Shown one piece after another: positions 36,720 to 44,910 of a stretch of DNA of 64,000 nt. Position numbers and translations under genes: made by a program. Under the pieces are notes generated by a model. That model did no database searches. It had not been told where the DNA came from and worked only from the letters and a program-made list of their open reading frames with translations. The stretch lies in the NCBI RefSeq assembly GCF_051297175.1, contig NZ_JBINNY010000002.1, positions 42,935 through 106,934 on the forward strand, given 5' to 3'. How positions within the stretch are numbered: position 1 is the first letter of the stretch; every line of letters starts with the position of its first letter. The DNA is from Dryocola sp051297175. Its GTDB lineage: Bacteria > Pseudomonadota > Gammaproteobacteria > Enterobacterales > Enterobacteriaceae.

Positions 36720-36864
36720 GGCCGTGCAGACTTTCGGGTCCGCGGCACCAGGTGCGGGGTCAACAACCGGAAGGAGGCCGCAGCGCCGCGTGCCTGGACG
36801 CGGTGACCGGGGGAGTAACGGGCTGTTGATGCCGCACCGCAGCGGGCCAGTCTGTAACACGGCC
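36720..36864 (-). promoter_or_regulatory. Leading-region structured module 7
   Basis: Upstream of the 257-residue gene. Outer arms GGCCGTG (36720-36726) and CACGGCC (36858-36864), inner arms CAGACT (36727-36732) and AGTCTG (36849-36854). The core holds GAGGCCGCAGCGCCGCG and GACCGGGGGAG. Confidence 0.6.
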
Positions 36865-36984
36865 ATCAGAACCGGCCTACCGAAGGAGGCACGCCAGGGG
36901 GGGAAGTCTTCCGCCTGAAAGGCGGCAAAGAGCGCGCCGGCATGGCGCGTCCTTCAGAGCCTCCCGGCCGGCCGGGAGGCTTAC

Positions 36985-37434
36985 TCAGTCCCGGGCCCGG
37001 GAAAAACTAGCCGTAAGACTGCGCTGCAGGTGGATCTGGCGGCGGATGTCCGCCGCCAGCGTTTTCAGGGTGTCGCGAGCCAGCCAGCGGCGCGCGGGCG
37101 CTCCGGGAGGAATGATGCAGATATCCGGCACCGCCCGCTCCGCCAGACGCTGCAGACCAAAGTCCTGCCACACCACCAGACCCACCTGCAGGACGTCCGC
37201 GCCAACTTCAAAAATGGCGTGTAACCAGGCGTTTATCTGCGCCTCTGAAGCACTGAAGTCTGCCGGTAACGCATCCCACGGCTCCGCCGACACGATATAA
37301 TTCGCCGTCACCCGCTCAAAAAGGGGAAAACCGTTCCAGCGTTCTCCAGTGTGAAGGGCGACCGTCTGCTCCTTTTCCTCCAGTGCCGGGATCAGATCGG
37401 CAAGCCCTGCCAGCAGGGCCGCTCCGGCGGGCAT
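36985..37434 (-). CDS. Leading-region protein of unknown function (149 aa)
   Basis: A 149-residue protein with a helical N-terminus (LAGLADLIPALEEKEQ) and a C-terminus GAPARRWLARDTLKTLAADI related to that of the 257-residue gene. It lies 61 bp downstream of the methylase-like gene on the same strand and is probably in one transcript with it. GC-rich hairpins follow the stop. Confidence 0.65.
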   Translation of the reverse strand: MPAGAALLAGLADLIPALEEKEQTVALHTGERWNGFPLFERVTANYIVSAEPWDALPADFSASEAQINAWLHAIFEVGADVLQVGLVVWQDFGLQRLAERAVPDICIIPPGAPARRWLARDTLKTLAADIRRQIHLQRSLTASFSRARD

Positions 37435-37495
37435 CCTTTACGGCCAGACCGTCAGTCTGGCCAGATTAAGACCGGAGCCAGCGCCCCGGTCCTTC

Positions 37496-38263
37496 TTAGT
37501 CCCCGAGCAACGCTCGCATGTTGTTTAAGGTTGACCAGAGTTCAAGCCGATCACGCCAGCCGCCCAGATACCACAAGGGGGTTCGGTAAGTTCTCTGCGT
37601 TTTAAGGGTCAGCGTATTTGCAATGCTTACTTCCGCAGGGATACCCAGGTAGGAGAGCTGCAGATAGCACATGTGCACCGCGACGGGGGAAATATCGTTG
37701 CAGCTGACAAATAGTTGTTTCTGAGGATTAAGGCCTTTTTCAAACATTGCTTCAGCAAAGGCGATGACCATGCTGCCGGCGCCAACCGCTGGCTCATGAA
37801 ACGTAATGAACGGCGCACTATCCAGCTGGCCGAACAGTTCATCCGTCGTCAGGCGTGCCATCAGGCTGGATAAGTAGTACGGGGTAAAAAACTGGCCCAT
37901 TTCCGCCGAAGCTATCTCGAGTTCGGAGAAGATCTGCCCCAGAAAGTCCCCAGGCTGGCAATCCAGGGCTGCCGCCATACACCCCAGCAATCGGGACATG
38001 TTAAGGAGATCATCTTTTTTATAGCGGCGCGCCAGGTTCAGGTATTCCTCTTCCAGAGCCTCAGATCGCAGAAACACGTTCTGTACGGCCAGGGCGCCCA
38101 TTTCCGCGAAATCGCGGAATGCTTCATAACGGTTGTGATACCGCGCAGTGTCCCGGAAAAGGGTTATAAACTCACGGCGATAATGCTCATAGCCGCTTTT
38201 ACCGGCGTGCTTTGGATGATGGGAGATATTGTGTGCAGGCAGGTTAAGTGTCAGTTGGCTCAT
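37496..38263 (-). CDS. N-6 DNA methylase-like protein, catalytic NPPY motif not seen
   Basis: A 255-residue protein resembling the N-terminal and SAM-binding parts of type I-like N6-adenine methylases: helical lead-in, GQFFTPYYLSSLMA, the SAM loop FHEPAVGAGSMVIAFAEAM and NDISPVAVHMCYLQL. After this, where the NPPF/NPPY target-base motif should follow, the sequence reads IANTLTLKTQRTYRTPLWYL. So it may bind SAM or DNA without methylating, or be a short divergent family of plasmid proteins. Start at 38263 follows AAGGAAC. Confidence 0.7.
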   Translation of the reverse strand: MSQLTLNLPAHNISHHPKHAGKSGYEHYRREFITLFRDTARYHNRYEAFRDFAEMGALAVQNVFLRSEALEEEYLNLARRYKKDDLLNMSRLLGCMAAALDCQPGDFLGQIFSELEIASAEMGQFFTPYYLSSLMARLTTDELFGQLDSAPFITFHEPAVGAGSMVIAFAEAMFEKGLNPQKQLFVSCNDISPVAVHMCYLQLSYLGIPAEVSIANTLTLKTQRTYRTPLWYLGGWRDRLELWSTLNNMRALLGD

Positions 38264-38350
38264 TCTGGCGTTCCTTTTTAGCCGGCGGTCTGCGTTGTGC
38301 TTCGGCCATACCGCACACGACGCAACGTGCCTTAAGGAAAAAATCACGCT

Positions 38351-38480
38351 CCGGCGCAAGGCCGCAGCGCAAATGACTGACCAGAGGGAAGGAATGCGAA
38401 CGGGCGCCGCGGTCGGTGGCTTGAATTTTTCCGGCACGATGCGACGATTAAGCGGTGTGGGGGGAGCAACTCAGAGACAA
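38351..38480 (-). promoter_or_regulatory. Leading-region module 8 (partial)
   Basis: Upstream of the methylase-like gene. It shares AAGGCCGCAGCGCAAATGACTGACC and GGAAGGAATGCGAACGGG, in two pieces, with the core of modules 2 and 3, but I see no convincing pair of nested arms. It may be a decayed copy. Confidence 0.45.
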
Positions 38481-38536
38481 CTGGTTAAACAGGAAGACGG
38501 GTTGAAGCGGCTTATTACGCCGCCAGTGATGGAGAC

Positions 38537-38878
38537 TTAACGGAGATCGTGATCCTTGTCGAGCAAACCAAGGCGAACCATATAGGCAAGAACAGATTCC
38601 GGGCGTCGCTGATACTCCCTGGCAAACTCGTCAACATCGAGCATGCCCGCCTCGGCCAGGGCGATCAGGCGTTGTTTCTCCTCCTCGTCCCATTTCGCGC
38701 CATGGCGCGGATACTGCTGCTTATAGCCTGCGCCAGGCGAAGAACGATGCGTGAGCTCCTCGCGCAGCTGACCCAGGGTCATGTTTTCCAGGCCATCGAC
38801 CACATTCAGGGATTCGAGCTCACGAGCCGCTTTGAGGAACTGGCGGACAAGCTTTCCGTGTTCCCGCAGATCAGACAT
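38537..38878 (-). CDS. Third gene of the stb operon, unknown function (113 aa)
   Basis: A 113-residue protein overlapping the end of stbB by 8 bp, so translationally coupled to it. The C-terminal half (KWDEEEKQRLIALAEAG, then DEFAREYQRRPESVLAYM) looks like a Myb/SANT-type helix-turn-helix. R1 and F stb/par operons have only two genes, so this third member is of interest. Confidence 0.7.
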   Translation of the reverse strand: MSDLREHGKLVRQFLKAARELESLNVVDGLENMTLGQLREELTHRSSPGAGYKQQYPRHGAKWDEEEKQRLIALAEAGMLDVDEFAREYQRRPESVLAYMVRLGLLDKDHDLR

Positions 38879-39266
38879 TGTTTCCCGTCCCGCCGAACAT
38901 GCTCCGGGCATTATTTCGGGTTTCGTCATCAGACGATACCGAATCGCTCATCTGCTCTTGAGACTGAGGGGTTGCGGTTACAGCTTCTCGCGCCCTGCCC
39001 TGCAGCAGAGCCTCGGTTTCGCGTGGGTAAACGGCTTTAAGCAGCTGCAGCAGGTCATCAAATGACGTATCGCGGTTAAGTAGCTCGCTGAAGAGGAACG
39101 GCAGCCGTTCATCCTGCTTGCCAAATGCAAAGCCGGTAAGCAGCGCGGCGCGCCATAAACGCCCCCTATCCCCCTGAGGCGTTTCGTCCGTTTTCTGGCA
39201 GACAAAGCGGTCCGCTTCGTTAGTTTCAGGATTCAGGTAAAACGTAATTTTGCGTCGCGTATCCAT
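38871..39266 (-). CDS. stbB: StbB, ParR-type centromere-binding partition protein
   Basis: A 131-residue protein with the StbB/ParR beginning RRKITFYLNPETNEADRF, a ribbon-helix-helix DNA-binding domain, and a polar C-terminal tail for contact with the filament. It binds the 11-bp repeats upstream of stbA and links the plasmid to ParM filaments. It starts 5 bp after stbA. Confidence 0.85.
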   Translation of the reverse strand: MDTRRKITFYLNPETNEADRFVCQKTDETPQGDRGRLWRAALLTGFAFGKQDERLPFLFSELLNRDTSFDDLLQLLKAVYPRETEALLQGRAREAVTATPQSQEQMSDSVSSDDETRNNARSMFGGTGNNV

Positions 39267-39271
39267 GGTTT

Positions 39272-40228
39272 TTATCCAATAAGGTACATACCGTTAACGA
39301 GGTCGAACTGAGACGTACTGGTTTTATAGAAACGCTCTTCCCTGACTGCACAGTGTTTTTTTACTGCCTCTGCAATGAGTTCGGCTCCTCCGCCAATGAC
39401 CATTACATGCGAGTATCCCTCAAAGCGACTGACAGCTTCAATAACCCTGTTAACAAGCCGGCTGTGAGCTGATGTCATTGCTTCACGAACAAGATCGATG
39501 CGTGAGGTATCGTTAATGCGTGACGCCAGGTAGGCCGCATCATTACGGTGAATGATGATATCGTCAGCCAGATAGCTGCTTCCCTTCGTGCGAGCCAGCG
39601 AAAGAGCGTCTCTTACGGGACCAGTCATCAGAGACACGCCCAGCGTGGAATCACCGTAAATACGCGATATTCCGCGCATTTTACCCATCACCTGAGAAAT
39701 ATCGAGCGTCGTTCCGCCCAGGTCAACGATCAGCAGTGAATCAAGCTCGTTGAGGTTTTTAACGACTTCGAAACCAGCCGGGATGGATTCTGGCATCACG
39801 TCAACATGACGAACAGAGAAGGTTTTCCCCCCATTGAGTTCCACCGGCCGCAGCAGGTTTGTTTTCTTGCGCAGAATATTGTCTTCGTTGGGCTGGTTGT
39901 TCTTGTCGTAATACTCCGCCAGCGGAAGTGTGACAACGATATCCACTTCGCAAGGCTCAATACCGCTGTTGAGAAGCGCATGATGAACGGCAACAACGTT
40001 CACATCGCTGTATTGCCACGCAACGTTAGTCGTGACAACCGCCTCTGGACTGATCGGGTCGAAAGAATACTGCTCACCGTTCAGTTGATAGTTGAACGCC
40101 TGCTGAGAGCCGAACGCCACAGCCCATTCACGTTTAAAGCTGTTAGGGCTGATTGACTGCCTGACCTGTCCGGCTTCGTTCCACTGCAGTTTGATATTGG
40201 TAGAGCCGTCATCAATGAAAATTTTCAT
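39272..40228 (-). CDS. stbA: StbA, ParM-type actin-like partition ATPase
   Basis: A 318-residue actin-like protein. Visible are the phosphate-1 loop FIDDGSTNIKL, the phosphate-2 region LLIVDLGGTTLDI and the adenosine motif VMVIGGGAELI. ParM forms filaments that push plasmid copies apart. I chose the ATG at 40228 (AAAGG upstream) over a GTG three codons earlier. This is the first of two complete partition systems in the window. Confidence 0.92.
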   Translation of the reverse strand: MKIFIDDGSTNIKLQWNEAGQVRQSISPNSFKREWAVAFGSQQAFNYQLNGEQYSFDPISPEAVVTTNVAWQYSDVNVVAVHHALLNSGIEPCEVDIVVTLPLAEYYDKNNQPNEDNILRKKTNLLRPVELNGGKTFSVRHVDVMPESIPAGFEVVKNLNELDSLLIVDLGGTTLDISQVMGKMRGISRIYGDSTLGVSLMTGPVRDALSLARTKGSSYLADDIIIHRNDAAYLASRINDTSRIDLVREAMTSAHSRLVNRVIEAVSRFEGYSHVMVIGGGAELIAEAVKKHCAVREERFYKTSTSQFDLVNGMYLIG

Positions 40229-40271
40229 ACCTTTCACCTTGGATTAGTTTGGATTGAAACGAGCACAAACA

Positions 40272-40399
40272 AAAACAATCTAGAGAACTATTTGAGAACA
40301 ATATGAGAATTATAAAAGCCATGGTTGCAATAGCAACCTCGCAAGAGAAAAAAATGAGAACTATTAGAGAAAAAAAGGAAAAAAGACAGAGAGGGTAGC
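40272..40399. repeat. parC: parC/stb centromere: two clusters of 11-bp repeats
   Basis: Upstream of stbA, GAGAACTATTT-type 11-mers run in register at 40283, 40294 and 40305 (a degenerate one at 40272), then at 40345, 40356, 40367, 40378 and 40389. A GGTTGC-AATA-GCAACC hairpin lies between the clusters. Two clusters of 11-bp repeats around the promoter is the known layout of R1 parC, where ParR binds and also represses. Confidence 0.8.
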
Positions 40400-40492
40400 T
40401 ATTCATAAGCCAGATATTTGCGCATAGAAATCAGCTGCTTGAAATAAAGGCGCTGAGAATAGCTTGCTTAATAATGGTTTCATCAAATAATA

Positions 40493-40508
40493 CTGTATAT
40501 AAACACAG
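40493..40508 (+). promoter_or_regulatory. LexA (SOS) box upstream of umuDC
   Basis: CTGTATATAAACACAG matches the LexA consensus CTG-N10-CAG with the usual alternating TA centre. It lies 17 bp before the umuD start, so the operon should be induced by DNA damage. Confidence 0.88.
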
Positions 40509-40525
40509 TGATGGAGGGAAAAAAA

Positions 40526-40924
40526 ATGGCAGATATCAGTTTTATCGCACCGGCAGAATCACCTGATTTGATACAGCTGCCGTTATTCGCCGATCGAGCC
40601 TCATGTGGTTTCCCTTCGCCTGCAGCCGACTATACGGAGTCCGAGCTGGACCTTAATGAATATTCCATCCAGCGGCGCAGCTCCACCTACTTTGTCCGGG
40701 CCATCGGCAACTCGATGCGAGACATTGGCCTGCACAGCGGTGATCTACTCATCGTGGACAAAGCCGAACGGCCTCAGCACGGCGACATCGTCATAGCTGA
40801 AATCGACGGCGAGTTCACGGTTAAAAAATTGCTACTGACACCACAGCCGGGGCTGCAGGCAATGAATCCCGCTTACCCTACCCTTTGGCCCGATCCGGAT
40901 AATCTCAAATTTTTGGGGTCGTGA
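40526..40924 (+). CDS. umuD: UmuD-like SOS mutagenesis protein
   Basis: A 132-residue LexA-fold protease. The self-cleavage site Cys27-Gly28, the nucleophile Ser63 (GNSM) and Lys100 (TVKK) are all present and in the spacing of E. coli UmuD. After RecA-stimulated cleavage UmuD' joins UmuC as DNA polymerase V. The ATG at 40526 follows GGAGGG. A DnaA-box-like TTATCCACA lies just after its stop. Confidence 0.92.
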   Translation: MADISFIAPAESPDLIQLPLFADRASCGFPSPAADYTESELDLNEYSIQRRSSTYFVRAIGNSMRDIGLHSGDLLIVDKAERPQHGDIVIAEIDGEFTVKKLLLTPQPGLQAMNPAYPTLWPDPDNLKFLGS

Positions 40925-40958
40925 CGACTTTTATCCACAAAACTCGGGGGCGGGACTG

Positions 40959-42233
40959 ATGTTTGCCCTGGCCGATGTGAACAGCTTCTATGCAAGCTGT
41001 GAGAAAGTTTTCCGCCCGGAGCTTAGAAATAAACCTATTGTCGTCCTCAGCAACAACGATGGCTGCGTGATCGCACGCTCGAAAGAAGCAAAGCAGCTGG
41101 GCATCAAGATGGGTGTCCCATGGTTCCAGCTGAAAGCAATGCAGTTCCCTCAGCCAGTAATCATCTTCTCCAGTAACTACGAGCTTTACGCCAGCATGAG
41201 CAACCGGGTCATGGCACATCTGGAAGAGCTGGCGCCACGCGTGGAACAATATTCGATTGACGAAATGTTTCTGGATATCCGCGGCATCGATGGTTGTACG
41301 GATTATGAAACGTTCGGCCGGCAGGTGCGTGAACACGTCTTAAGCGGAACCGGTCTAACGATCGGTGTCGGAATGGGCCCAACCAAAACGCTGGCCAAGT
41401 CTGCACAATGGGCTTCAAAAGAATGGGCGCAGTTTGGGGGCGTGCTGGCCCTTACTGCAGGCAACCCAAAGCGAACGGAAAAACTTCTCTCGTTGCAACC
41501 GGTGGAAGAAATCTGGGGTGTTGGCCGGAGAATTGGTAAAAAGCTGAACACGTATGGGGTAAAAACCGTGCTGCAGCTGGCGCGCATGAACCCTGCCTTT
41601 GTACGCAAGAACTTTACCGTGGTGCTGGAGCGAACCGTGCGCGAGCTGAACGGTGAGGCCTGTATATCTCTTGAAGAGGCACCGCCCGCGAAGCAGCAGC
41701 TCGTCTGCAGCCGCTCATTCGGGGAGCGCATCACGGCTTACGAATCGCTGCGGCAGGCCATCTGCCAATACGCCGAACGCGCGGCCGCAAAGCTGCGGGG
41801 GGAGAAACAGTTCTGCCGGCACATATCGGTCTTTATCAAAACCTCCCCTTTCGCCGTCAACCAAGCGTATTACGGCAACGTGGCCAGTGAAAAGCTTCTC
41901 CTGCCTACCCGCGATACCCGGGACATCATTAACGTCGCAGTGAAGGCCCTGGACCGTATCTGGATGGATGGGCATCGATATGCAAAAGCTGGCGTGATGT
42001 TGAACGACTTCACTCCAAGTGGGGTATCCCAGTTGAATCTTTTTGACGAGGTCCAGCCACGTGAGCACAGCAACGCGCTGATGAAGGTTCTGGATGGGAT
42101 CAATCATTCAGGTCTGGGAAAAGTATGGTTTGCGGGAAGGGGTATCGCACCTGAGTGGCAGATGAAACGAGATATGTTGTCACCATCATATACTACACGC
42201 TGGAGCGACCTTCCAGTAGCTACGATACGATGA
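40959..42233 (+). CDS. umuC: UmuC-like Y-family DNA polymerase
   Basis: A 424-residue full-length polymerase V catalytic subunit. The N-terminal FALADVNSFYASCE and YSIDEMFLDI carry the metal-binding acids, and QLNLFDE near the C-terminus is the beta-clamp motif. With UmuD' it performs translesion synthesis. On a conjugative plasmid it may help complete single-strand gaps after transfer and raises mutation rate under SOS. The stop lies next to the sopC-like array. Confidence 0.93.
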   Translation: MFALADVNSFYASCEKVFRPELRNKPIVVLSNNDGCVIARSKEAKQLGIKMGVPWFQLKAMQFPQPVIIFSSNYELYASMSNRVMAHLEELAPRVEQYSIDEMFLDIRGIDGCTDYETFGRQVREHVLSGTGLTIGVGMGPTKTLAKSAQWASKEWAQFGGVLALTAGNPKRTEKLLSLQPVEEIWGVGRRIGKKLNTYGVKTVLQLARMNPAFVRKNFTVVLERTVRELNGEACISLEEAPPAKQQLVCSRSFGERITAYESLRQAICQYAERAAAKLRGEKQFCRHISVFIKTSPFAVNQAYYGNVASEKLLLPTRDTRDIINVAVKALDRIWMDGHRYAKAGVMLNDFTPSGVSQLNLFDEVQPREHSNALMKVLDGINHSGLGKVWFAGRGIAPEWQMKRDMLSPSYTTRWSDLPVATIR

Positions 42234-42267
42234 TCTGCAACCAAAAGATTTCGCATGCGGAATGTCA

Positions 42268-42512
42268 TAGGTCCCAGTCGGGAATGTTGGGACCGTGCTC
42301 CCAGTCGGGCTTGTTGGGACCGTGGTCCCAGTCGGGGTGTTGGGACCGTGGTCCCAGTCGGGGTGTTGGGACCGTGGTCCCAGTCGGAGTGTTGGGACCG
42401 TGGTCCCAGTCGGAGTGTTGGGACCGTGGTCCCAGTCGGGGTGTTGGGACCGAGGTCCCAGTCAGATGTTGGGACCGTGGTTCCAGTTTGGATATTAGGG
42501 CTGTGAGCCCAA
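42268..42512. repeat. sopC: sopC-like centromere: about nine 26-bp repeats with a 16-bp palindrome
   Basis: Copies start at 42287, 42314, 42340, 42366, 42392, 42418, 42444, 42469 and 42495, at 25-27 bp spacing, with a half copy before the first. The core TGGGACCGTGGTCCCA is the same 16-bp SopB-binding palindrome found in F sopC. F uses 43-bp units; here the spacer is cut to about 10 bp. The last copy and parts of copies 1 and 8 are degenerate. The array lies at the 3' side of sopB, as in F. Confidence 0.92.
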
Positions 42513-42525
42513 TCTGTACGAGGTG

Positions 42526-43491
42526 CTATTCGGATGCGTTTTCAAGTGAGGCAAGAATCGCCTCAATTTTTTTTACAACATCTTCAGGAATTTGAGATGT
42601 ATCGATATTAACAATGAATTTTTCCCCTCTATACTGAGATGTTGCACCTGCAGCGTATTTACGTTTTACAGAGGTAAGACGAGATGACGACAGCGGGGCT
42701 TCAATAGCATTTTTGAATGCTTTTAGAATTGTCTCAGCCTCGAGTTTCTCTCCTGCTATCTTACGTTTTGTCATAACGTCAGTCTGCTTAAGAATGACAG
42801 CATTATGGGCTTTAAATGTTTTCGCCAGTGTATCGCCTGCACGCGCTGATAACTCGCCGGGATGGGAGAAGAGGGCAATGACCTCATGTGGCAAACTGGC
42901 AGTATTTATGCATCGAGTAATAACCTTCCTTGAAATATTCTCTGCCTCTGCAAGTGAAGAAATATTGCCATTGAATTCCTTATCCAGTCTGTTGCTATAA
43001 CGTTTTCCTCGTTCAAAAGCACTGGTTGGGCGGTAATCATTCCCGATCTTGCATAACGCATCCATCTGTTCATCATCGAGATCGCCGACTAGGATCCTAT
43101 ATTCACTGGCGGTCAGGATTGCCGTCATTCGGCGGCGACTACCATCAGCAACTTCTACAATACCCGAAGCCTTTCGTCCATAGGCTGGGTTTTGCTGTCC
43201 TGATACGAGGAACGAAGGAATTAAATCATCCAGAGCATCCTCAGTGAGTAAGGATTGGTCACGTTCATTACCCATCCAGACCTGAGTTGCTTTCTCTATC
43301 TGTTCTGCAGCAATAATCTCCAGGGTAAATCGTACATCACGACCGCAAACTGGCAAGGTGATGGTATTGCCTTTTGCCATCGCGCTGACGCGAGCAATTA
43401 AGCTATCGACCATTGGAGCAGCCGGTGTATCAGAAGGAGGTTGCTGGATTGGAGCTGGGACAGTCTTAGGAATAATAGGTGCACGCTTCAT
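42526..43491 (-). CDS. sopB: SopB, ParB-type centromere-binding protein
   Basis: A 321-residue ParB-family protein very like F SopB (323 residues): APMVDSLIARVSAMAKGN, the CTP-binding-fold region with DGSRRRMTAIL, and the HTH region NISRKVITRCINTASLP. It binds the 16-bp palindrome next to it and activates the SopA ATPase. Its ATG overlaps the sopA stop (TAATG), as in F. Divergence from F is larger in the C-terminal dimer domain. Confidence 0.93.
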   Translation of the reverse strand: MKRAPIIPKTVPAPIQQPPSDTPAAPMVDSLIARVSAMAKGNTITLPVCGRDVRFTLEIIAAEQIEKATQVWMGNERDQSLLTEDALDDLIPSFLVSGQQNPAYGRKASGIVEVADGSRRRMTAILTASEYRILVGDLDDEQMDALCKIGNDYRPTSAFERGKRYSNRLDKEFNGNISSLAEAENISRKVITRCINTASLPHEVIALFSHPGELSARAGDTLAKTFKAHNAVILKQTDVMTKRKIAGEKLEAETILKAFKNAIEAPLSSSRLTSVKRKYAAGATSQYRGEKFIVNIDTSQIPEDVVKKIEAILASLENASE

Positions 43492-44657
43492 TACCGAATC
43501 TCCCAACGCGGTTTAATTAGGCGATCAAAAATCTCGGCACAAACGGGTTCCCAGATTGCTAATGCATTTCGCCATGCCCCTGTCGAAGAACGCTGATCAA
43601 TTGCCTGCTCAAACACAGTACGCATACGTATTTGTCCTTTACCAACTTCATCCGTTTCACGAACAACATTTTTTAGAACCATGCTGCCCCAAGCGTCTCT
43701 AATCTGTTCTTCCATCCATGGAGATTGTGAGCCGTTATTATTACTGTACTTAGTCAACAAAATACGGACTGCGGGTTCGAAGCCTTTTAGATCTACATTT
43801 TTCAAAAGATCACGCAGCATGTCGAAAAATTGAAGGGCGGAGGTGTAATCGAACAGCTCAGCTGGGGTTGGAACAATTAACACATCTGCGGCGCAGACAA
43901 CATTAATGGTTCCTATACCCAGATTAGGCGCACTATCTATCACTACGACGTCATAATCATGAGCCACAGTTTCAATAGCCAGCCTTAACATCATGTGGGG
44001 TTCGGTAGGTAGTTTTCCCTCGTCATAACGCCCCATGAGTTCAGTTTCAATTCTATGAAGAGCCAGGCATGAAGGGATGATATCCAGGCCAGGCCAGCAG
44101 GTTGGCTTAATTGCATAACTGGCATCATCTCGCTCCCCCAAGTAGAAAGGCAAAAGGGTGTCATCTGCATGGATATGTAGATCTGGAACCCATCCATGAT
44201 ACATAGATGCAGTACCTTGAGGATCGTTACCTTCAACAAGAAGAACACGCAAACCTTTCAAAGCAAGGTGCTGGGCAAGATGTACAGAAACTGAGGTCTT
44301 ATAAACGCCACCTTTGTGTGCAGCAACACCAACAACGGGAGGAATAGTATTTTCTGGTCGACGGATGCGAGTATTAAATACATCACGCATGTGATTGATT
44401 TGATCAATAGTGTAGCCAACACGTTGTTCCACACGCCCACGCAGTTCCATATCCGGATGAGGTAAACGGCCGCTTTTCTCTGCATCACGAATCGCCTGAG
44501 AGGATACTCCCACGAGATCTGAAGCCTCTCCGATACGCCAGCGGCGAGTAATTCTTCGTGCTTCCGGGCTATCGTCATTGAATTGTGCAACTGCGATAGC
44601 TTTTGTCATTTCATGACCAGCAAAAATACACTGATCTAAGGTATCCATTAATCCCAT
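43491..44657 (-). CDS. sopA: SopA, ParA-type partition ATPase
   Basis: A 388-residue Walker-type ATPase, the same length as F SopA and nearly identical over long stretches. An N-terminal HTH (GEASDLVGVSSQAIRDAEK) serves autoregulation; the deviant Walker A is HKGGVYKTS and Walker B VVVIDSAPN. SopA coats the nucleoid and moves SopB-sopC complexes. The ATG at 44657 follows AAGGGAG and gives the F length. Confidence 0.95.
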   Translation of the reverse strand: MGLMDTLDQCIFAGHEMTKAIAVAQFNDDSPEARRITRRWRIGEASDLVGVSSQAIRDAEKSGRLPHPDMELRGRVEQRVGYTIDQINHMRDVFNTRIRRPENTIPPVVGVAAHKGGVYKTSVSVHLAQHLALKGLRVLLVEGNDPQGTASMYHGWVPDLHIHADDTLLPFYLGERDDASYAIKPTCWPGLDIIPSCLALHRIETELMGRYDEGKLPTEPHMMLRLAIETVAHDYDVVVIDSAPNLGIGTINVVCAADVLIVPTPAELFDYTSALQFFDMLRDLLKNVDLKGFEPAVRILLTKYSNNNGSQSPWMEEQIRDAWGSMVLKNVVRETDEVGKGQIRMRTVFEQAIDQRSSTGAWRNALAIWEPVCAEIFDRLIKPRWEIR

Positions 44658-44678
44658 ACTCAAACTCCCTTAAAGTAA

Positions 44679-44756
44679 CTTTGCATATATTTATTAAATC
44701 TTGAACTTTAATGCAAAGCAACAAAAATAGTGCAAAGTTATTAATATTTTGCAAAG
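44679..44756. promoter_or_regulatory. sopAB operator with four CTTTGC motifs
   Basis: CTTTGC occurs at 44679 and, on the other strand, at 44713, 44732 and 44751. In F, SopA represses its own operon by binding four CTTTGC motifs in the promoter, so the arrangement is conserved. Confidence 0.7.
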
Positions 44757-44910
44757 TTGCTCACTTATTGTCATGGCTCAATAGGGGCAAAAGAAAAATG
44801 CAGCGCTCGCCGCAGACTTTGACTAGCGAAGTCTGTCAAAGCGAGGAAGCGCAATATCCACGTTCTGACATAGTGCACGGTCACCCTTTAGCCTCGCCGG
44901 TAACCTCACT

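Noticed and set aside
42155..42595. Frames giving WDRGPSRGVGT-type repetitive proteins
   Set aside because: They are translations of the sopC-like array.
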